Below are positions 1 to 9,199 of a stretch of 41,259 bases of DNA, one piece after another; position 1 is the stretch's first letter; each line of letters begins with the position of its first letter. Made by a program: the position numbers and the translations under genes. The DNA lies in the NCBI GenBank assembly GCA_017531985.1, contig JAFXJY010000025.1, positions 1 to 41,259 on the forward strand, in the 5' to 3' direction. The notes beneath the pieces are model-generated. The model had not been told where the DNA came from and ran no database searches. It saw only the letters and a list, made by a program, of their open reading frames with translations. The DNA comes from Bacteroidaceae bacterium. Lineage in GTDB: Bacteria > Bacteroidota > Bacteroidia > Bacteroidales > Barnesiellaceae_A.

Positions 1-84
1 CTCTATTTTTACTATCTCAAAACGTTCCAGTATCTCACTCGGTAGTACTATACGTGCAAATTGTTCCAATATCTTTGTTTCCAT
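1..84 (-). CDS. ISAon1-type transposase N-terminal protein (partial)
   Basis: Reading leftward from an ATG at 84-82 there are 28 open codons that run off the window edge. The visible residues begin METKILEQFA and continue with the segment LPSEILERFEIVKIE. This resembles, from memory, the short N-terminal proteins of ISAon1-family insertion sequences in Bacteroidales, which start with a 'LPxxxxxxFEIV' helix. Those small proteins are encoded ahead of the transposase and are thought to help DNA binding. A perfect -7 box ends only five bases before the ATG, which fixes the start and suggests a leaderless transcript. The rest of the element lies outside the window. The family call rests on 28 residues only and could be wrong. 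Confidence 0.5.
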   Translation of the reverse strand, partial: METKILEQFARIVLPSEILERFEIVKIE

Positions 85-89
85 AACTG

Positions 90-97
90 CAAAGATA
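90..97 (-). promoter_or_regulatory. -7 box for the left-edge transposase gene
   Basis: The minus strand reads TATCTTTG, an exact match to the Bacteroidota primary sigma factor consensus TAnnTTTG. It ends five bases before the ATG at 84, so the transcript probably starts at or next to the start codon. No clear -33 TTTG was identified. Confidence 0.6.
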
Positions 98-170
98 CAA
101 CTTTGAACGAATTTCCCACACCTTTTTGCTACTGAGCCTATATTTTGACTTTCAAGCTCATAATCAAACA

Positions 171-209
171 AGAGACTGTGACAAAATTCGGAATTTTGAC
201 ACAGTCTCT
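171..209 (-). terminator. 19-bp palindrome downstream of nqrF
   Basis: Positions 171-189 and 191-209 are inverted copies with one mismatch around a single central base. On the minus strand the hairpin lies about 90 bases past the nqrF stop codon and is followed by TTGTTTG, so it can serve as the nqr operon terminator. Its unusual length and the motif GTGTCAAAATT also suggest an IS end, because the transposase gene starts about 90 bases away. The two roles do not exclude each other. Apart from this hairpin and the transposase promoter I see nothing in 85-298. Confidence 0.6.
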
Positions 210-298
210 TGATATGTGTGAAAGAATATTCTACAAAATTCGACCTACTGATAATGCTTATCGTGTCGAACGCATTTGTTCGAGGCGGATGCTATGCA

Positions 299-1579
299 TC
301 AAGCACCGAAGTTGTCGTACATGATGCTTTCGGGTTCTACACCAAGGCTGTCGAGCATCGAAACAACGGCTTTGGACATAGGACCGGGACCACACATGTA
401 GTACTCAATATCCTCGGGAGCTTCGTGATCTTTGAGATAAGTCTCGTAGATAACTTGGTGAACGAAGCCGGGAGTGTACTTAACACCGGCTGCATCGGCT
501 GCGGGATCGGGACGGTCGAGTGCCAGATGGAACGAGAAGTTGGGGAACTCTTTTTCGAGCTGCAAGAAGTCTTCAAGATAGAACACTTCGTTGAGGGCTC
601 TTGCACCGTAGAAGTACGACATCTTACGGTCGGTAGTGTGCAATGTCTTGGTGAGGTGCATAATCTGAGCACGCAAGGGAGCCATACCTGCACCACCACC
701 TACCCACATCATCTCTTTCTTAGAGTTGAAGATGGGGTGGAAGTCACCATAAGGACCACTCATGATAACCTTGTCGCCGGGCTTGAGAGTAAAGATGTAA
801 GACGAGGCAATACCGGGCATAACATCCATGAAGCCGGTTTGAGGTTTGGGTTTCATAGGAGGAGTGGCAATACGCACAGTGAGCATGATGCGGTCGCCCT
901 CGGCAGGATAGTTGGCCATCGAATAGGCACGCACAGTAGGCTCGGTATTTTTACATTTAAGGTCAAAGAGACCGAAATTCTTCCATGCCTGCATATAGTC
1001 ATCGCCAATGAGTGACTTGTCAATATCCTTGTCATAATCCATCTCATAGGCAGGGATCTTGATCTGAGCATACGAGCCGGGGATAAAGTCCATGTGTTCG
1101 CCTTCGGGAAGCTTGACGATAAACTCCTTGATGAAGGTAGCCACATTGCGATTGGAGATAACCTCGCACTCCCACTCTTTCACACCCATTACCGACTCGG
1201 GAACGGTGATAGCGAGGTCGCCTTTGACCTTGACTTGACAGCCCAAACGCCAGTTGGCTTGTTGTTCCTTACGAGAGAAATGGACAGTCTCGGTGGGAAG
1301 AATTTCGCCACCGCCCTCAGTCACTTGGCAACGGCATTGAGCACAAGAGCCACCACCACCACAAGCCGAGGGAAGGAATATCTTCTGAGCAGCAAGGGTC
1401 GAGAGCAGGCTTGCACCCGTCTCTGCCTCGACAACATTATCGCCATTAATGGTAATTTTCACTTTGCCCGAAGGGACTAAGTATCGCTTGGCAACCAACA
1501 ACACGATTACCAGCAGCAATATGATGATAAAAAAGACTGCTATACTTGATAACAATACGTTTGTCATATTCATTTTCAA
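299..1579 (-). CDS. nqrF: Na+-translocating NADH:quinone reductase subunit F
   Basis: NqrF is the electron entry subunit of Na+-NQR. It oxidises NADH on the cytoplasmic face and passes electrons through FAD and a [2Fe-2S] cluster into the membrane complex. The 426-residue product has one N-terminal membrane helix (about residues 8-31), then a plant-type ferredoxin domain with ligands Cys73, Cys79, Cys82 and Cys114. A ferredoxin-NADP reductase-like module follows, with the FAD motif RAYSMANYP, the segment GPYGDFHP and the C-terminal NAD motif MCGPGPMSKAV. Length is close to the family norm of about 410. Start codons at residues 1, 3 and 5 are all possible. It is the last gene of nqrABCDEF, 17 bases after nqrE, and is followed by the palindromic hairpin at 171-209. 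Confidence 0.97.
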   Translation of the reverse strand: MKMNMTNVLLSSIAVFFIIILLLVIVLLVAKRYLVPSGKVKITINGDNVVEAETGASLLSTLAAQKIFLPSACGGGGSCAQCRCQVTEGGGEILPTETVHFSRKEQQANWRLGCQVKVKGDLAITVPESVMGVKEWECEVISNRNVATFIKEFIVKLPEGEHMDFIPGSYAQIKIPAYEMDYDKDIDKSLIGDDYMQAWKNFGLFDLKCKNTEPTVRAYSMANYPAEGDRIMLTVRIATPPMKPKPQTGFMDVMPGIASSYIFTLKPGDKVIMSGPYGDFHPIFNSKKEMMWVGGGAGMAPLRAQIMHLTKTLHTTDRKMSYFYGARALNEVFYLEDFLQLEKEFPNFSFHLALDRPDPAADAAGVKYTPGFVHQVIYETYLKDHEAPEDIEYYMCGPGPMSKAVVSMLDSLGVEPESIMYDNFGA

Positions 1580-1596
1580 TTATCTTTAAGGAAGAT

Positions 1597-2211
1597 TTAC
1601 AACTTAATACCCAGGAAGCTCATGAAAGCAATACCCATCAGACCTGTAATGATAAAGGTGATACCTATACCTTTGAGAGGAGCGGGGACATTGCTATAAG
1701 CCAATTTTTCGCGGATGGCGGCAATGCCCACAATAGCAAGCAACCAACCTATACCCGAACCAAAGCCATAGACAGTGGCAGTACCCACCGAGTCGAAAGC
1801 ACGTTGTTGCATGAACAACGAACCACCAAGGATGGCACAGTTAACGGCAATGAGAGGAAGGAAGATACCCAACGACGCATAGAGCGAGGGCGAATACTTC
1901 TCGACCACCATCTCGACGAGTTGCACCATAGAGGCTACCACAGCAATAAAGAGAATGAGGCTGAGGAACGAGAGGTCGACATTGGCAAATCCTTCGCCCA
2001 ACCATGACAACGCACCGGGCTTAAGGATATAATTCTCCAAGAGGTAATTGATGGGTACAGTGATGGTAAGCACAAAGGTTACTGCAAGACCTAATCCCAT
2101 AGAGGTCTTAACGGTCTTAGATACCGCAAGATATGAACACATACCCAAGAAGTATGCAAATATCATATTGTCTATAAAGATAGACTTTATAAAGAGATTT
2201 AAACTTTCCAT
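1597..2211 (-). CDS. nqrE: Na+-translocating NADH:quinone reductase subunit E
   Basis: NqrE is one of two small, mutually inverted membrane subunits (with NqrD) that together hold an intramembrane iron centre and form part of the electron and Na+ path. The 204-residue protein is almost entirely hydrophobic, with six predicted helices. Family-typical segments include the N-terminal [20 protein letters not shown] and [18 protein letters not shown] around the middle, each carrying one conserved cysteine that would bind the shared iron. It is homologous to RnfA, which is encoded at 24455 in this same window. The gene starts 30 bases after nqrD, inside an operon with no room for an internal promoter. 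Confidence 0.97.
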   Translation of the reverse strand: MESLNLFIKSIFIDNMIFAYFLGMCSYLAVSKTVKTSMGLGLAVTFVLTITVPINYLLENYILKPGALSWLGEGFANVDLSFLSLILFIAVVASMVQLVEMVVEKYSPSLYASLGIFLPLIAVNCAILGGSLFMQQRAFDSVGTATVYGFGSGIGWLLAIVGIAAIREKLAYSNVPAPLKGIGITFIITGLMGIAFMSFLGIKL

Positions 2212-2241
2212 ATTCTACATTCAGATGTTTGAGGGTATGTA

Positions 2242-2856
2242 TTATTTTTCTTGGAGTTCGGTATTATGCGAGCGATGTACCCAGATGATACAAGCCACCA
2301 CGATAAGAGCCATAGGAGGCAAAATCATAAGTCCGTTGTTGGCATATCCCATATCGTAGAGAGCTTGGGGAATAACTTGGAAGCCCAAGAGCGTACCCGA
2401 GCCGAGGAGCTCGCGGAAGAATCCCACGATAACGAGTATGAGACCATATCCGATACCATTGCCAATACCATCGAGGAACGATTCCCAAGGGCCATGACTA
2501 AGGGCAAAGGCTTCGAGACGACCCATCACAATACAGTTGGTAATGATAAGTCCCACAAATACCGAGAGCTGCTTACTCACGTCGTAGGCAAAGGCTTTGA
2601 GTACTTGGTCGACGATAATCACCAACGCAGCCACCACAACAAGCTGCACAATGATGCGAATACTATTGGGTATGGTATTGCGAAGGAGAGAGATAACAAC
2701 ATTGGCAAGAGCGACAACTGCTATAACCGAGATAGCCATGACAATAGAGGGTTCGAGCTTGGATGTCACAGCCAAAGCCGAGCATATACCCAACACCTGC
2801 ACAATAACAGGGTTGTTCTTGGAAAGAGGGCCTAATAATATTTCTTTATTTTTCAT
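2242..2856 (-). CDS. nqrD: Na+-translocating NADH:quinone reductase subunit D
   Basis: NqrD pairs with NqrE around an intramembrane iron centre. The product has 204 residues and about six membrane helices, with the two cysteine-bearing signatures [19 protein letters not shown] near the N terminus and [16 protein letters not shown] in the middle. After that comes [17 protein letters not shown], which is diagnostic for the NqrD/RnfE branch. The Rnf counterpart in this window is rnfE at 23868. The charged, lysine-rich N terminus and the position 13 bases after nqrC support the chosen ATG. Two overlapping reading frames on each strand are shadows of this gene. Confidence 0.97.
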   Translation of the reverse strand: MKNKEILLGPLSKNNPVIVQVLGICSALAVTSKLEPSIVMAISVIAVVALANVVISLLRNTIPNSIRIIVQLVVVAALVIIVDQVLKAFAYDVSKQLSVFVGLIITNCIVMGRLEAFALSHGPWESFLDGIGNGIGYGLILVIVGFFRELLGSGTLLGFQVIPQALYDMGYANNGLMILPPMALIVVACIIWVHRSHNTELQEK

Positions 2857-2869
2857 ACGACTTACCTCC

Positions 2870-3574
2870 TTATTTTACTAATGTTTTCAAAAAAGCGTTA
2901 TAGGGCAACAAAGAGTTTTCAATCATATCTTGTACACCCTTACTTGTGATAGTACCGCCCGAAATAGCGTCGACATACTCGGCACCATTCAACGGTTTCT
3001 GTCCAACTTTCATAACGGCAACGGGTTTCATCTCACCATCTATAAAGAGGTGCTTGCCTTGGAATTGAGCTTGGAAATCGGGCTTCTCAATTTCGGCACC
3101 CAATCCGGGAGTCTCACCTTGGTGTGCAAAGTAAGAACCGTAGATGGTATTACCATCGGCTTCGATAGAGATATAACCCCAGATGGGTCCCCACAGACCT
3201 GCACCGTAGAGAGGAAGAATGTACTTGACACTACCATCGTCGAGGCGAGCCTCGAAAACGGGCAATTGACGCTCCTCGGCAGGTTTCTTTACTTCGGCAG
3301 CCACATCGACACCGAAGGCATCGACACCATCAACCTTGGCACCGGTAGCATCGGTAACGTAACTATCGACTATGTATTGTGCATATTTATCAACTGCATC
3401 GGCGGCAGTCGACGAGATATTGACCGCAGTAAGAATCTGTTTCTTCTTGTCTATCTCAATATTGGCTTGTTGCATAGGTTTAAGTGCCACCGAGACAACA
3501 GCCAATATAGTAGCTACTACTATCACCATTATCGAGGCGTAGAGTATTGTATAAGTATTTCCTTGTTTATTCAT
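2870..3574 (-). CDS. nqrC: Na+-translocating NADH:quinone reductase subunit C
   Basis: NqrC carries a covalently attached FMN on the periplasmic side of Na+-NQR. The 234-residue protein has a single N-terminal membrane helix (about residues 9-31) and a periplasmic FMN-binding domain containing [11 protein letters not shown] at about 153-163. The flavinylation motif is D202-A-I-S-G-G-T208. The family consensus is Dxx(S/T)GAT, so Gly replaces Ala just before the Thr that should carry FMN; this is a mild variant, not a loss. An ApbE flavin transferase would be needed for attachment and none is encoded here. The gene begins 17 bases after nqrB. Confidence 0.96.
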   Translation of the reverse strand: MNKQGNTYTILYASIMVIVVATILAVVSVALKPMQQANIEIDKKKQILTAVNISSTAADAVDKYAQYIVDSYVTDATGAKVDGVDAFGVDVAAEVKKPAEERQLPVFEARLDDGSVKYILPLYGAGLWGPIWGYISIEADGNTIYGSYFAHQGETPGLGAEIEKPDFQAQFQGKHLFIDGEMKPVAVMKVGQKPLNGAEYVDAISGGTITSKGVQDMIENSLLPYNAFLKTLVK

Positions 3575-3591
3575 AATCTACCTCCTTGATA

Positions 3592-4800
3592 TTAAGCCTT
3601 CTTGGCACGTTTGAGACGACGACTGATATTGGCCTCTACTACATAATGGTCGATGAGCGGAGCAAAGGCATTCATAAACAACACGGCAAGCATGGCACCC
3701 TCGGGGTAACCGGTGTTAAACACACGAATGATAATGGCCATGACACCAATGAGAAATCCGTAGATGTACTTACCTACCTTGGTGCGTGCGGCAGTAACAG
3801 GGTCGGTAGCCATAAATACGGCTGCAAAGGCAAAACCACCCAAGCACACTTGGTCGATGGGCGAAAGCAGTGCTGCTGCATAAATAGAAGGATCGACCAA
3901 GGTACATACCCATGCAGTGAGCAATCCGCCGGCAAAGACCGAAGCCATGATACGCCAGCTGGCAATACCTGTTGCCAGAAGAATGACAGCACCGATGAGG
4001 ATAGCAAGTGTCGATGTCTCGCCAATAGAACCGGGAATAAGACCGATGAAATAATCCATGGTTGTAAGAGGTTCTCCTACAATATTGGTAAGTGTCAGTT
4101 TATCGCCCACATGGGTAGCCACTTGTCCCAGCGGTGTAGCTCCCGAGAAGCCATCGACAACAGTACCGCCTCCGAGACCGAAAGTATCGGTAGTGCGTAC
4201 AAAGACGTTGTCACCGCTCATCTTAGAGGGATAAGCAAAGAACAAGAAAGCACGAGTGATAAGTGCTACGTTAAAGATGTTCATACCTGTACCACCAAAT
4301 ACCTCCTTGGCAAAAATCACTGCGAAGGCTGTGGCAACAGCTATCATCCACAATGGTGTATCAATGGGGACAATCATGGGTATGAGCATACCCGACACGA
4401 GGAAACCCTCTTGTATCTCATGATGACGCATCTGAGCTACTATAAATTCAATGCCAAGACCCACGACATAGGCTACCACGATCTTGGGCAGGACGGCAAG
4501 CAGACCGTAGAGGAACACTGTCCAGAAAGATGTGGCTGCCAATTGACCTATGGCAAGATAATGTTGATAACCAACGTTGTACATACCGAACAGCAATGCC
4601 GGTATCAATGCAATAATCACCACTGTCATGGTGCGTTTTGAGTCGATGGTATCATGAATGTGAACACCCGAACGCGAAGTTGTAGCCGGCACAAACAAGA
4701 ACGACTCGAAACCCTCAAAAACCGATTGCAGGGGGGCAAACTTACCACCCGGCTCGAAGTTGGGTTTTATCTTATCGAGAAATTTTCTTAATGCTTTCAC
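3592..4800 (-). CDS. nqrB: Na+-translocating NADH:quinone reductase subunit B
   Basis: NqrB is the large membrane subunit that binds riboflavin and a covalent FMN and contains the main Na+ channel and quinone site. The 402-residue protein has about ten membrane helices. The FMN attachment motif D216-G-F-S-G-A-T222 is intact, followed by PLGQ. GGTGMNIFNVALITRAFLFFAYP (about 169-191) and GGFAFAAVFMATDPVTAA near the C terminus are family signatures. Length matches the usual 400-415. The start MKALRKFLDKIKP is typical for the subunit and follows nqrA by 31 bases. A long antisense reading frame lies across it and was discarded. Confidence 0.97.
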   Translation of the reverse strand: MKALRKFLDKIKPNFEPGGKFAPLQSVFEGFESFLFVPATTSRSGVHIHDTIDSKRTMTVVIIALIPALLFGMYNVGYQHYLAIGQLAATSFWTVFLYGLLAVLPKIVVAYVVGLGIEFIVAQMRHHEIQEGFLVSGMLIPMIVPIDTPLWMIAVATAFAVIFAKEVFGGTGMNIFNVALITRAFLFFAYPSKMSGDNVFVRTTDTFGLGGGTVVDGFSGATPLGQVATHVGDKLTLTNIVGEPLTTMDYFIGLIPGSIGETSTLAILIGAVILLATGIASWRIMASVFAGGLLTAWVCTLVDPSIYAAALLSPIDQVCLGGFAFAAVFMATDPVTAARTKVGKYIYGFLIGVMAIIIRVFNTGYPEGAMLAVLFMNAFAPLIDHYVVEANISRRLKRAKKA

Positions 4801-4831
4801 TATATATTATATTATAAGTTATGGACTATGA

Positions 4832-6172
4832 TTAGTTCATCTCCTTGCGTAGAGCATCGAGACCTTTGCGGATAATCTCTTGCAGAGGCAACTTGGATGT
4901 ATCGACAAACTCGCATGCAGCAAAGTCCTCGGGGGCAACCTCGTATATGCCCAGTTGCTCCATACGGTCAATATCGAATGCAATAACTGCCTTAATCAAG
5001 AACTCAGGAAGAATATCCATAGGGAACACTCGGTCGTACTCCTCCGACATGATAATGGCACGTTCACCTCCATGCAGACGAGCATCGGGCTTGGCCGAGC
5101 GAGAGGGCAACCAACGCGACAAGAATGTGCGACTGGTAGTGAGAGCCTTCACACCGGGTAAAGCCCAGCCCAAGAACTCATGTGTATCATTACCCTCGGG
5201 GATAACAGTCACTTGCGAATGATAGGCTCCAAGAAAACCATCTATTGAGACATTGACTCCTGTAAGAACGTTACCGCTAATTACACGACGTGCTGCCGAC
5301 GATGCGATAAGATTTCCCTTCAAGATTTCGCTCATGGGTGTACCGGGCAGCGTACGGACATAGGCAGGCGATTGCACTTCACTACCGGTAACTGCCACTG
5401 TACGCATCATGTCGATGCGACCATTCATGAGCAAACGACCTATCAACACTACATCGAGAGCATTGAGAGTCCATATAGTTTCACCCTTGTTGACAGGGGC
5501 TATGTGATGAGCTTGTATACCGGCATTGCAAGAGGGGAAATTCCCTTTAAATACGACCTGCTCGGCACTGGTTGACAAGGTTACATCCTCACTATCTACA
5601 CCTACATACACCTTGCCGGCTGTGAGCATACCGAGAGCTTCGACACCCTTGGCAAAGGCTTGGGCATCCTGACCGGCAAGACTTTCGTAAGCAAGAGTGG
5701 GAGCCAACGGAGCGTTGTCAAACGCTGTAACAAAAATGTCGCGAGGCTCAACGTCGGGATCGGCTATCACATCGTAGGGACGTTGCTTGATATAAGCCCA
5801 CATACCCGATTGTAGCAATAATTGCTTTACCTCAACTGCTGTCGAGGCTTTATCGAAAGTAACAGCGTCATCCTTTCCATTATTGTTAATAACTATTTTC
5901 AATACCTTGCGACGTTCGCCACGTTCCACTGCAACCACCTCTCCACTCACAGGAGATACAAATTGCACTTGGGGATGAGTCTTATCATACATCACCACCG
6001 AACCTACTTTCACAGCATCGCCGGGCTTTACCACCACCTTGGGTACAATACCATGAAAATCATCGGGAACAATAGCTATCGTGTCGCTCACAATCGTTCG
6101 CTCAACCTTGGGGGATGCTACTCCTGCCAAGTTAAGATTTAAACCATTTACAAGTTTCACTACATTAGCCAT
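4832..6172 (-). CDS. nqrA: Na+-translocating NADH:quinone reductase subunit A
   Basis: NqrA is the cytoplasmic, cofactor-free subunit of Na+-NQR and the first gene of the operon. The 446-residue product has the RnfC/NqrA-type fold: a barrel-sandwich segment near residues 35-100 (IVPDDFHGIVPKVVVKPGDA, VSPVSGEVVAVERGERRKV), the central domain including WAYIKQRPYDVIADPD, and the C-terminal domain with LPEFLIKAVIAFDIDRMEQLG. Unlike RnfC it lacks the cysteine clusters for Fe-S centres, as expected for NqrA. The start MANVVKLVNGLNLNLAG is canonical. Upstream lie 265 bases without a gene that must contain the promoter of the whole operon. Confidence 0.97.
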   Translation of the reverse strand: MANVVKLVNGLNLNLAGVASPKVERTIVSDTIAIVPDDFHGIVPKVVVKPGDAVKVGSVVMYDKTHPQVQFVSPVSGEVVAVERGERRKVLKIVINNNGKDDAVTFDKASTAVEVKQLLLQSGMWAYIKQRPYDVIADPDVEPRDIFVTAFDNAPLAPTLAYESLAGQDAQAFAKGVEALGMLTAGKVYVGVDSEDVTLSTSAEQVVFKGNFPSCNAGIQAHHIAPVNKGETIWTLNALDVVLIGRLLMNGRIDMMRTVAVTGSEVQSPAYVRTLPGTPMSEILKGNLIASSAARRVISGNVLTGVNVSIDGFLGAYHSQVTVIPEGNDTHEFLGWALPGVKALTTSRTFLSRWLPSRSAKPDARLHGGERAIIMSEEYDRVFPMDILPEFLIKAVIAFDIDRMEQLGIYEVAPEDFAACEFVDTSKLPLQEIIRKGLDALRKEMN

Positions 6173-6437
6173 GTCGTAAAAAGAATATATATTTTTATTT
6201 CATTTTGTTTCAGGCTGCGAAATTACATATTTTTTTCCGTAATTACTACTGCACAATCGACAAAAAGGAGTGCAATAATGTGAATATTTAAATTAACTCT
6301 TCATTTGTCAACTCCACTTAGCATTTTCCGATACAGCACCACCTTATCACGGGCATCATCCCGCATTACACAAGCGACACAACAAGCATAGTCCGACTAA
6401 ATAGCCGACCTGACCTATACTCTCTCACATCATTTTA
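6173..6437. other. Intergenic region with nqr operon leader and promoter
   Basis: This 265-base, AT-rich gap contains the nqrA leader next to the gene and the 3' flank of the glycosyltransferase gene on the other side. A small CGGG-catcat-CCCG inverted repeat near 6351 has no T-tract on either strand and is not a convincing terminator. No open frame, tRNA or repeat was recognised. Confidence 0.5.
6218..6225 (-). promoter_or_regulatory. Possible -7 box for the nqr operon
   Basis: The minus strand reads TAATTTCG, one mismatch from TAnnTTTG, and ends 45 bases before the nqrA ATG. It is the best box in the gap. No convincing -33 element at the right spacing was seen, so this is tentative. Confidence 0.35.
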
Positions 6438-7571
6438 CTAACGGAAAATATGTCTGCCTATAATACGATGATACCAGCGACTATCGAAATTTTCGACGGC
6501 TTCGACAATCGACGAAATAATACGCTCCTCGGCTTGATCGCACCACACACGGAAGTCATCATTGGGCTTATAACACTGCATCAGTTCGAGCAACTTATCG
6601 ATATCGAAATGCTCCGATACAATACCGGCACCCACTTTCATGGCATCATAGCCGTTGCACTCCTGCTCGATGTGTACCGGTATCATAATAGCCGGCTTCT
6701 GCATATAAAGAGCTTCGCACACACTCTCAAAACCCGATGTCGTGGCATAACCACCACAACCCGCCATCGATTCAAGGAATTTCACATCGTTAATGCGGTG
6801 CATCGTCAAGCCGGGTTGCAGTTCACACGTCTCAGGAGCATCGGCCTTGTCCCAGAAGAAGTGCATCTCCACCTCGGGATGCTGGGCATGCCACTTTTGC
6901 ACCTCGGCAGCGAAACCGCTATTAAGCATATAACCATGTATATAGCTACCCTTAACCGGCTGCATCTCACGAACAATTTTCCGCAAAATAGGTGGCACCA
7001 CTACAATATCACGATCCTCATCATTATCCATAGGATAAAACGAAAGAGCCAATCGCCTACACGATCCCACACTTGTGGCTATGGTAAAGAATTTCAATGG
7101 GTCAAGTTCCACTTTACTCTTCTTACTGGGGAACTCAAAGTCGCGATGAAGAAACAAGAACTGATGACCTATACTAATGATAGGCAACTGCATGGGAGCA
7201 AGATAGTTGGAAATACCCAACATCACATCATAAAAGTTGATGATAGCATCGGGAGCTATACGGGCAATGGTAGTACGCAGGAAATGCATCGATTGCGAAA
7301 ATCCCGGCAACTTTACAATATTCTGAACAAAGGTCTGAAAATAAGAGGGATGTTTTCCACTCACGCCCTGCACAAAGTTGGGACTCTCAAAGGCCTCGAC
7401 CTGCACCCCCTCCATGCGAGTATAGAAGTAATCAGGTACAACCCGAGCCGGATTTTTTCCCACCAAGCAGGCCACCACCTCGTGACCATTACGTTCGAGC
7501 ATCGCACGCATCTCTATGGCCTGCATAAAATGCCCGCGACCTTCACCTTGCACAACAAACAGAAATCTCAT
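6438..7571 (-). CDS. Glycosyltransferase (GT-B fold, family 28-like)
   Basis: The 377-residue cytoplasmic protein looks like a GT-B glycosyltransferase. The N terminus MRFLFVVQGEGRGHFMQAIEM carries the glycine-rich, histidine-containing loop (GEGRGHF) found in MurG-like and related enzymes. The C-terminal half has GGYATTSGFESVCEALYMQKPAIMIPV (about residues 283-309), the nucleotide-sugar binding region of this fold, followed by a Glu-Gln pair. No signal peptide is present. Donor and acceptor cannot be told; by context it could act on a lipid, a glycan precursor or a secondary metabolite. The gene appears to be a single transcription unit with its own promoter and lies downstream of umuC on the same strand with a 315-base gap. 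Confidence 0.75.
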   Translation of the reverse strand: MRFLFVVQGEGRGHFMQAIEMRAMLERNGHEVVACLVGKNPARVVPDYFYTRMEGVQVEAFESPNFVQGVSGKHPSYFQTFVQNIVKLPGFSQSMHFLRTTIARIAPDAIINFYDVMLGISNYLAPMQLPIISIGHQFLFLHRDFEFPSKKSKVELDPLKFFTIATSVGSCRRLALSFYPMDNDEDRDIVVVPPILRKIVREMQPVKGSYIHGYMLNSGFAAEVQKWHAQHPEVEMHFFWDKADAPETCELQPGLTMHRINDVKFLESMAGCGGYATTSGFESVCEALYMQKPAIMIPVHIEQECNGYDAMKVGAGIVSEHFDIDKLLELMQCYKPNDDFRVWCDQAEERIISSIVEAVENFDSRWYHRIIGRHIFR

Positions 7572-7886
7572 ATCACTATCTTTTACTTTATCCTTGCAGT
7601 TCGCACAGCAAAGTAAAGAACTTTTTCCCTAAAAAGCAAGCGAAATGTTCACATGCAACCAATTAGTGTATCAATAAATTGGGTAAATAGCAATGTTGCC
7701 CCCAATAATTTTCTGACTACGATTTGTTTTATAATTTATTTAAACCTCCTTCACCGGTGGCAACTACCCTATATCGTCAATACTTGCATGAGCTGAAAGG
7801 AGTGCCTTTTATAATAAAATGTAGAGAGTTTTTCTTTTAGGCAAAGAGAAAATTTTCACACCACATCATTCAATGAGTCTCAATAT
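7572..7886. other. Intergenic region between umuC and glycosyltransferase gene
   Basis: This 315-base stretch contains the promoter of the glycosyltransferase gene close to 7571. It also has a nested inverted repeat: GCAAC 7655-7659 with GTTGC 7695-7699, enclosing CCAATT 7659-7664 with AATTGG 7677-7682. The inner and outer arms share one base, so only one can form fully. No T-tract follows on the minus strand. No gene or RNA family was recognised. Confidence 0.4.
7609..7616 (-). promoter_or_regulatory. Possible -7 box for the glycosyltransferase gene
   Basis: The minus strand reads TTACTTTG, one mismatch from TAnnTTTG, 37 bases before the ATG. A TTGC lies about 19 bases upstream of the box, an acceptable -33 element. 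Confidence 0.4.
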
Positions 7887-9149
7887 CTATTCGGCTTTGA
7901 CAATCATGATGTCGCTAAATGAGGTGGTGTAGCATGGCGAGAGGTGATTGCTTTGGGCTTTCCACTCGGCACGTCCGGCTTCGGCTGCGGTGTGTATGGC
8001 TCGGTATCCGGCTTGCTTGTTGACGGCATCGACTACTTGCATGAGTCGGTGGTGCTTGTCGCGGTCGACTGTATCGAAGAGGCTCAATTGTACTTGACTG
8101 CGTGGGATTATGTTTCCCAACATTACTCCTGCCTTTTTATAGGCTTCGCCGTTGCGATAGACCGACATTAATGCTCGTCGGGCATATTGCAACAGTTCGA
8201 TGGTACTATCGGAGGCAACGGGCAGCATCAGCTGCAATGCTCCGACATAACGACCCGGAGAGCAACCTCGCCCCTTGACGAATATCATTATAGAACCTGC
8301 CGCCGAGCCTTGCCGCCTCAGTCGTGCGGCAGCTGTCGCAGTGAAATCGGCTACCGCCTCATATACATCGCTAAATGTCGAGACTGATTGTCCGAACGTA
8401 CGAGACACTGTAATGGACTGTCTCGAAGCAGGATGTTCATCGATTCCGTAACAGAGAATACCTTGCAGTTCGCTCCATGTACGTTCTCCCTCGATGGTGT
8501 AATGTCGGCGAACATGTTCACGCGATAGTTGAATATAATCCCATGCCGTCGATACCCCCTCGGCAATGAGTCGCGGAGCAAGTCGACGTCCCACACCCCA
8601 CACATCGGCTATGGGACATTCCATGAGGGCAATGGCACGTTGATCGGGGGTAGCGAGGTAGCACACTCCGCCATATCGGGGTTGCTTCTTGGCTCGGTGC
8701 GATGCTATCTTGGCAAGTGTCTTGGTGGGAGCAATACCTATACTTACAGGTATACCCACACACCGCATCACTGCATCGGCTATGACACGAGCATATATCT
8801 CGCAACCCTCGGGCATGGGTAGTCCATTGAGTCGGATAAAGGCTTCGTCTATGCTGTACACTTCGACATCGGGCGAGAATTGCGACAGCACTTCCATCAC
8901 TCGGCGTGATATATCGCCGTAAAGGATGTGATTGGATGAGAATATTGCCACTTTCTCGCGGGCAAAGAGTTCGCGTAACTCAAAGGCTGGTTGCCCCATG
9001 CCTATGCCCAGAGCCTTAGCCTCGTTGCTGCGTGCAATGACACAACCGTCGTTGCCACTCAGCACGACTACCGGACGACCATTGAGCGAAGGGTTGAAAA
9101 GTCGTTCGCACGAGGCAAAGAAGTTATTACAGTCGACAAGTGCATACAT
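7887..9149 (-). CDS. umuC: UmuC-like Y-family DNA polymerase (Pol V catalytic subunit)
   Basis: UmuC is the catalytic part of the error-prone translesion polymerase Pol V, active with processed UmuD. I chose the ATG at 9149 (420 residues), not the upstream start at 9236. The protein then begins MYALVDCNNFFASCE, the canonical start with metal ligand Asp6, and the gene no longer overlaps umuD. The second catalytic pair is in YSIDEAF (Asp101, Glu102). HhH-like VWGVGRRLAPRL and the little-finger domain (ITVSRTFGQSV) follow. Length matches the 420-residue family norm. It lies 50 bases after umuD and is presumably co-transcribed and damage-inducible. I found no recognisable LexA site. Confidence 0.95.
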   Translation of the reverse strand: MYALVDCNNFFASCERLFNPSLNGRPVVVLSGNDGCVIARSNEAKALGIGMGQPAFELRELFAREKVAIFSSNHILYGDISRRVMEVLSQFSPDVEVYSIDEAFIRLNGLPMPEGCEIYARVIADAVMRCVGIPVSIGIAPTKTLAKIASHRAKKQPRYGGVCYLATPDQRAIALMECPIADVWGVGRRLAPRLIAEGVSTAWDYIQLSREHVRRHYTIEGERTWSELQGILCYGIDEHPASRQSITVSRTFGQSVSTFSDVYEAVADFTATAAARLRRQGSAAGSIMIFVKGRGCSPGRYVGALQLMLPVASDSTIELLQYARRALMSVYRNGEAYKKAGVMLGNIIPRSQVQLSLFDTVDRDKHHRLMQVVDAVNKQAGYRAIHTAAEAGRAEWKAQSNHLSPCYTTSFSDIMIVKAE

Positions 9150-9199
9150 GATTATGATCGATTTTAACAGCAGGTGGTCACTATCGGTTATGCTATTTG

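Noticed and set aside
1546..2007. 153-codon plus-strand frame across nqrE
   Set aside because: It is antisense to nqrE, with repetitive charged composition and no domain.
3586..4641. 351-codon frame antisense to nqrB
   Set aside because: It is a shadow of nqrB, a fully supported gene. It is rich in Cys and His with no domain.
6351..6364. Hairpin CGGG-catcat-CCCG as glycosyltransferase gene terminator
   Set aside because: The stem has only four pairs and no T-tract follows on the minus strand.
6450..7616. 388-codon frame antisense to the glycosyltransferase gene
   Set aside because: The minus-strand frame has clear GT-B motifs. The antisense frame has histidine- and threonine-rich composition typical of a shadow.
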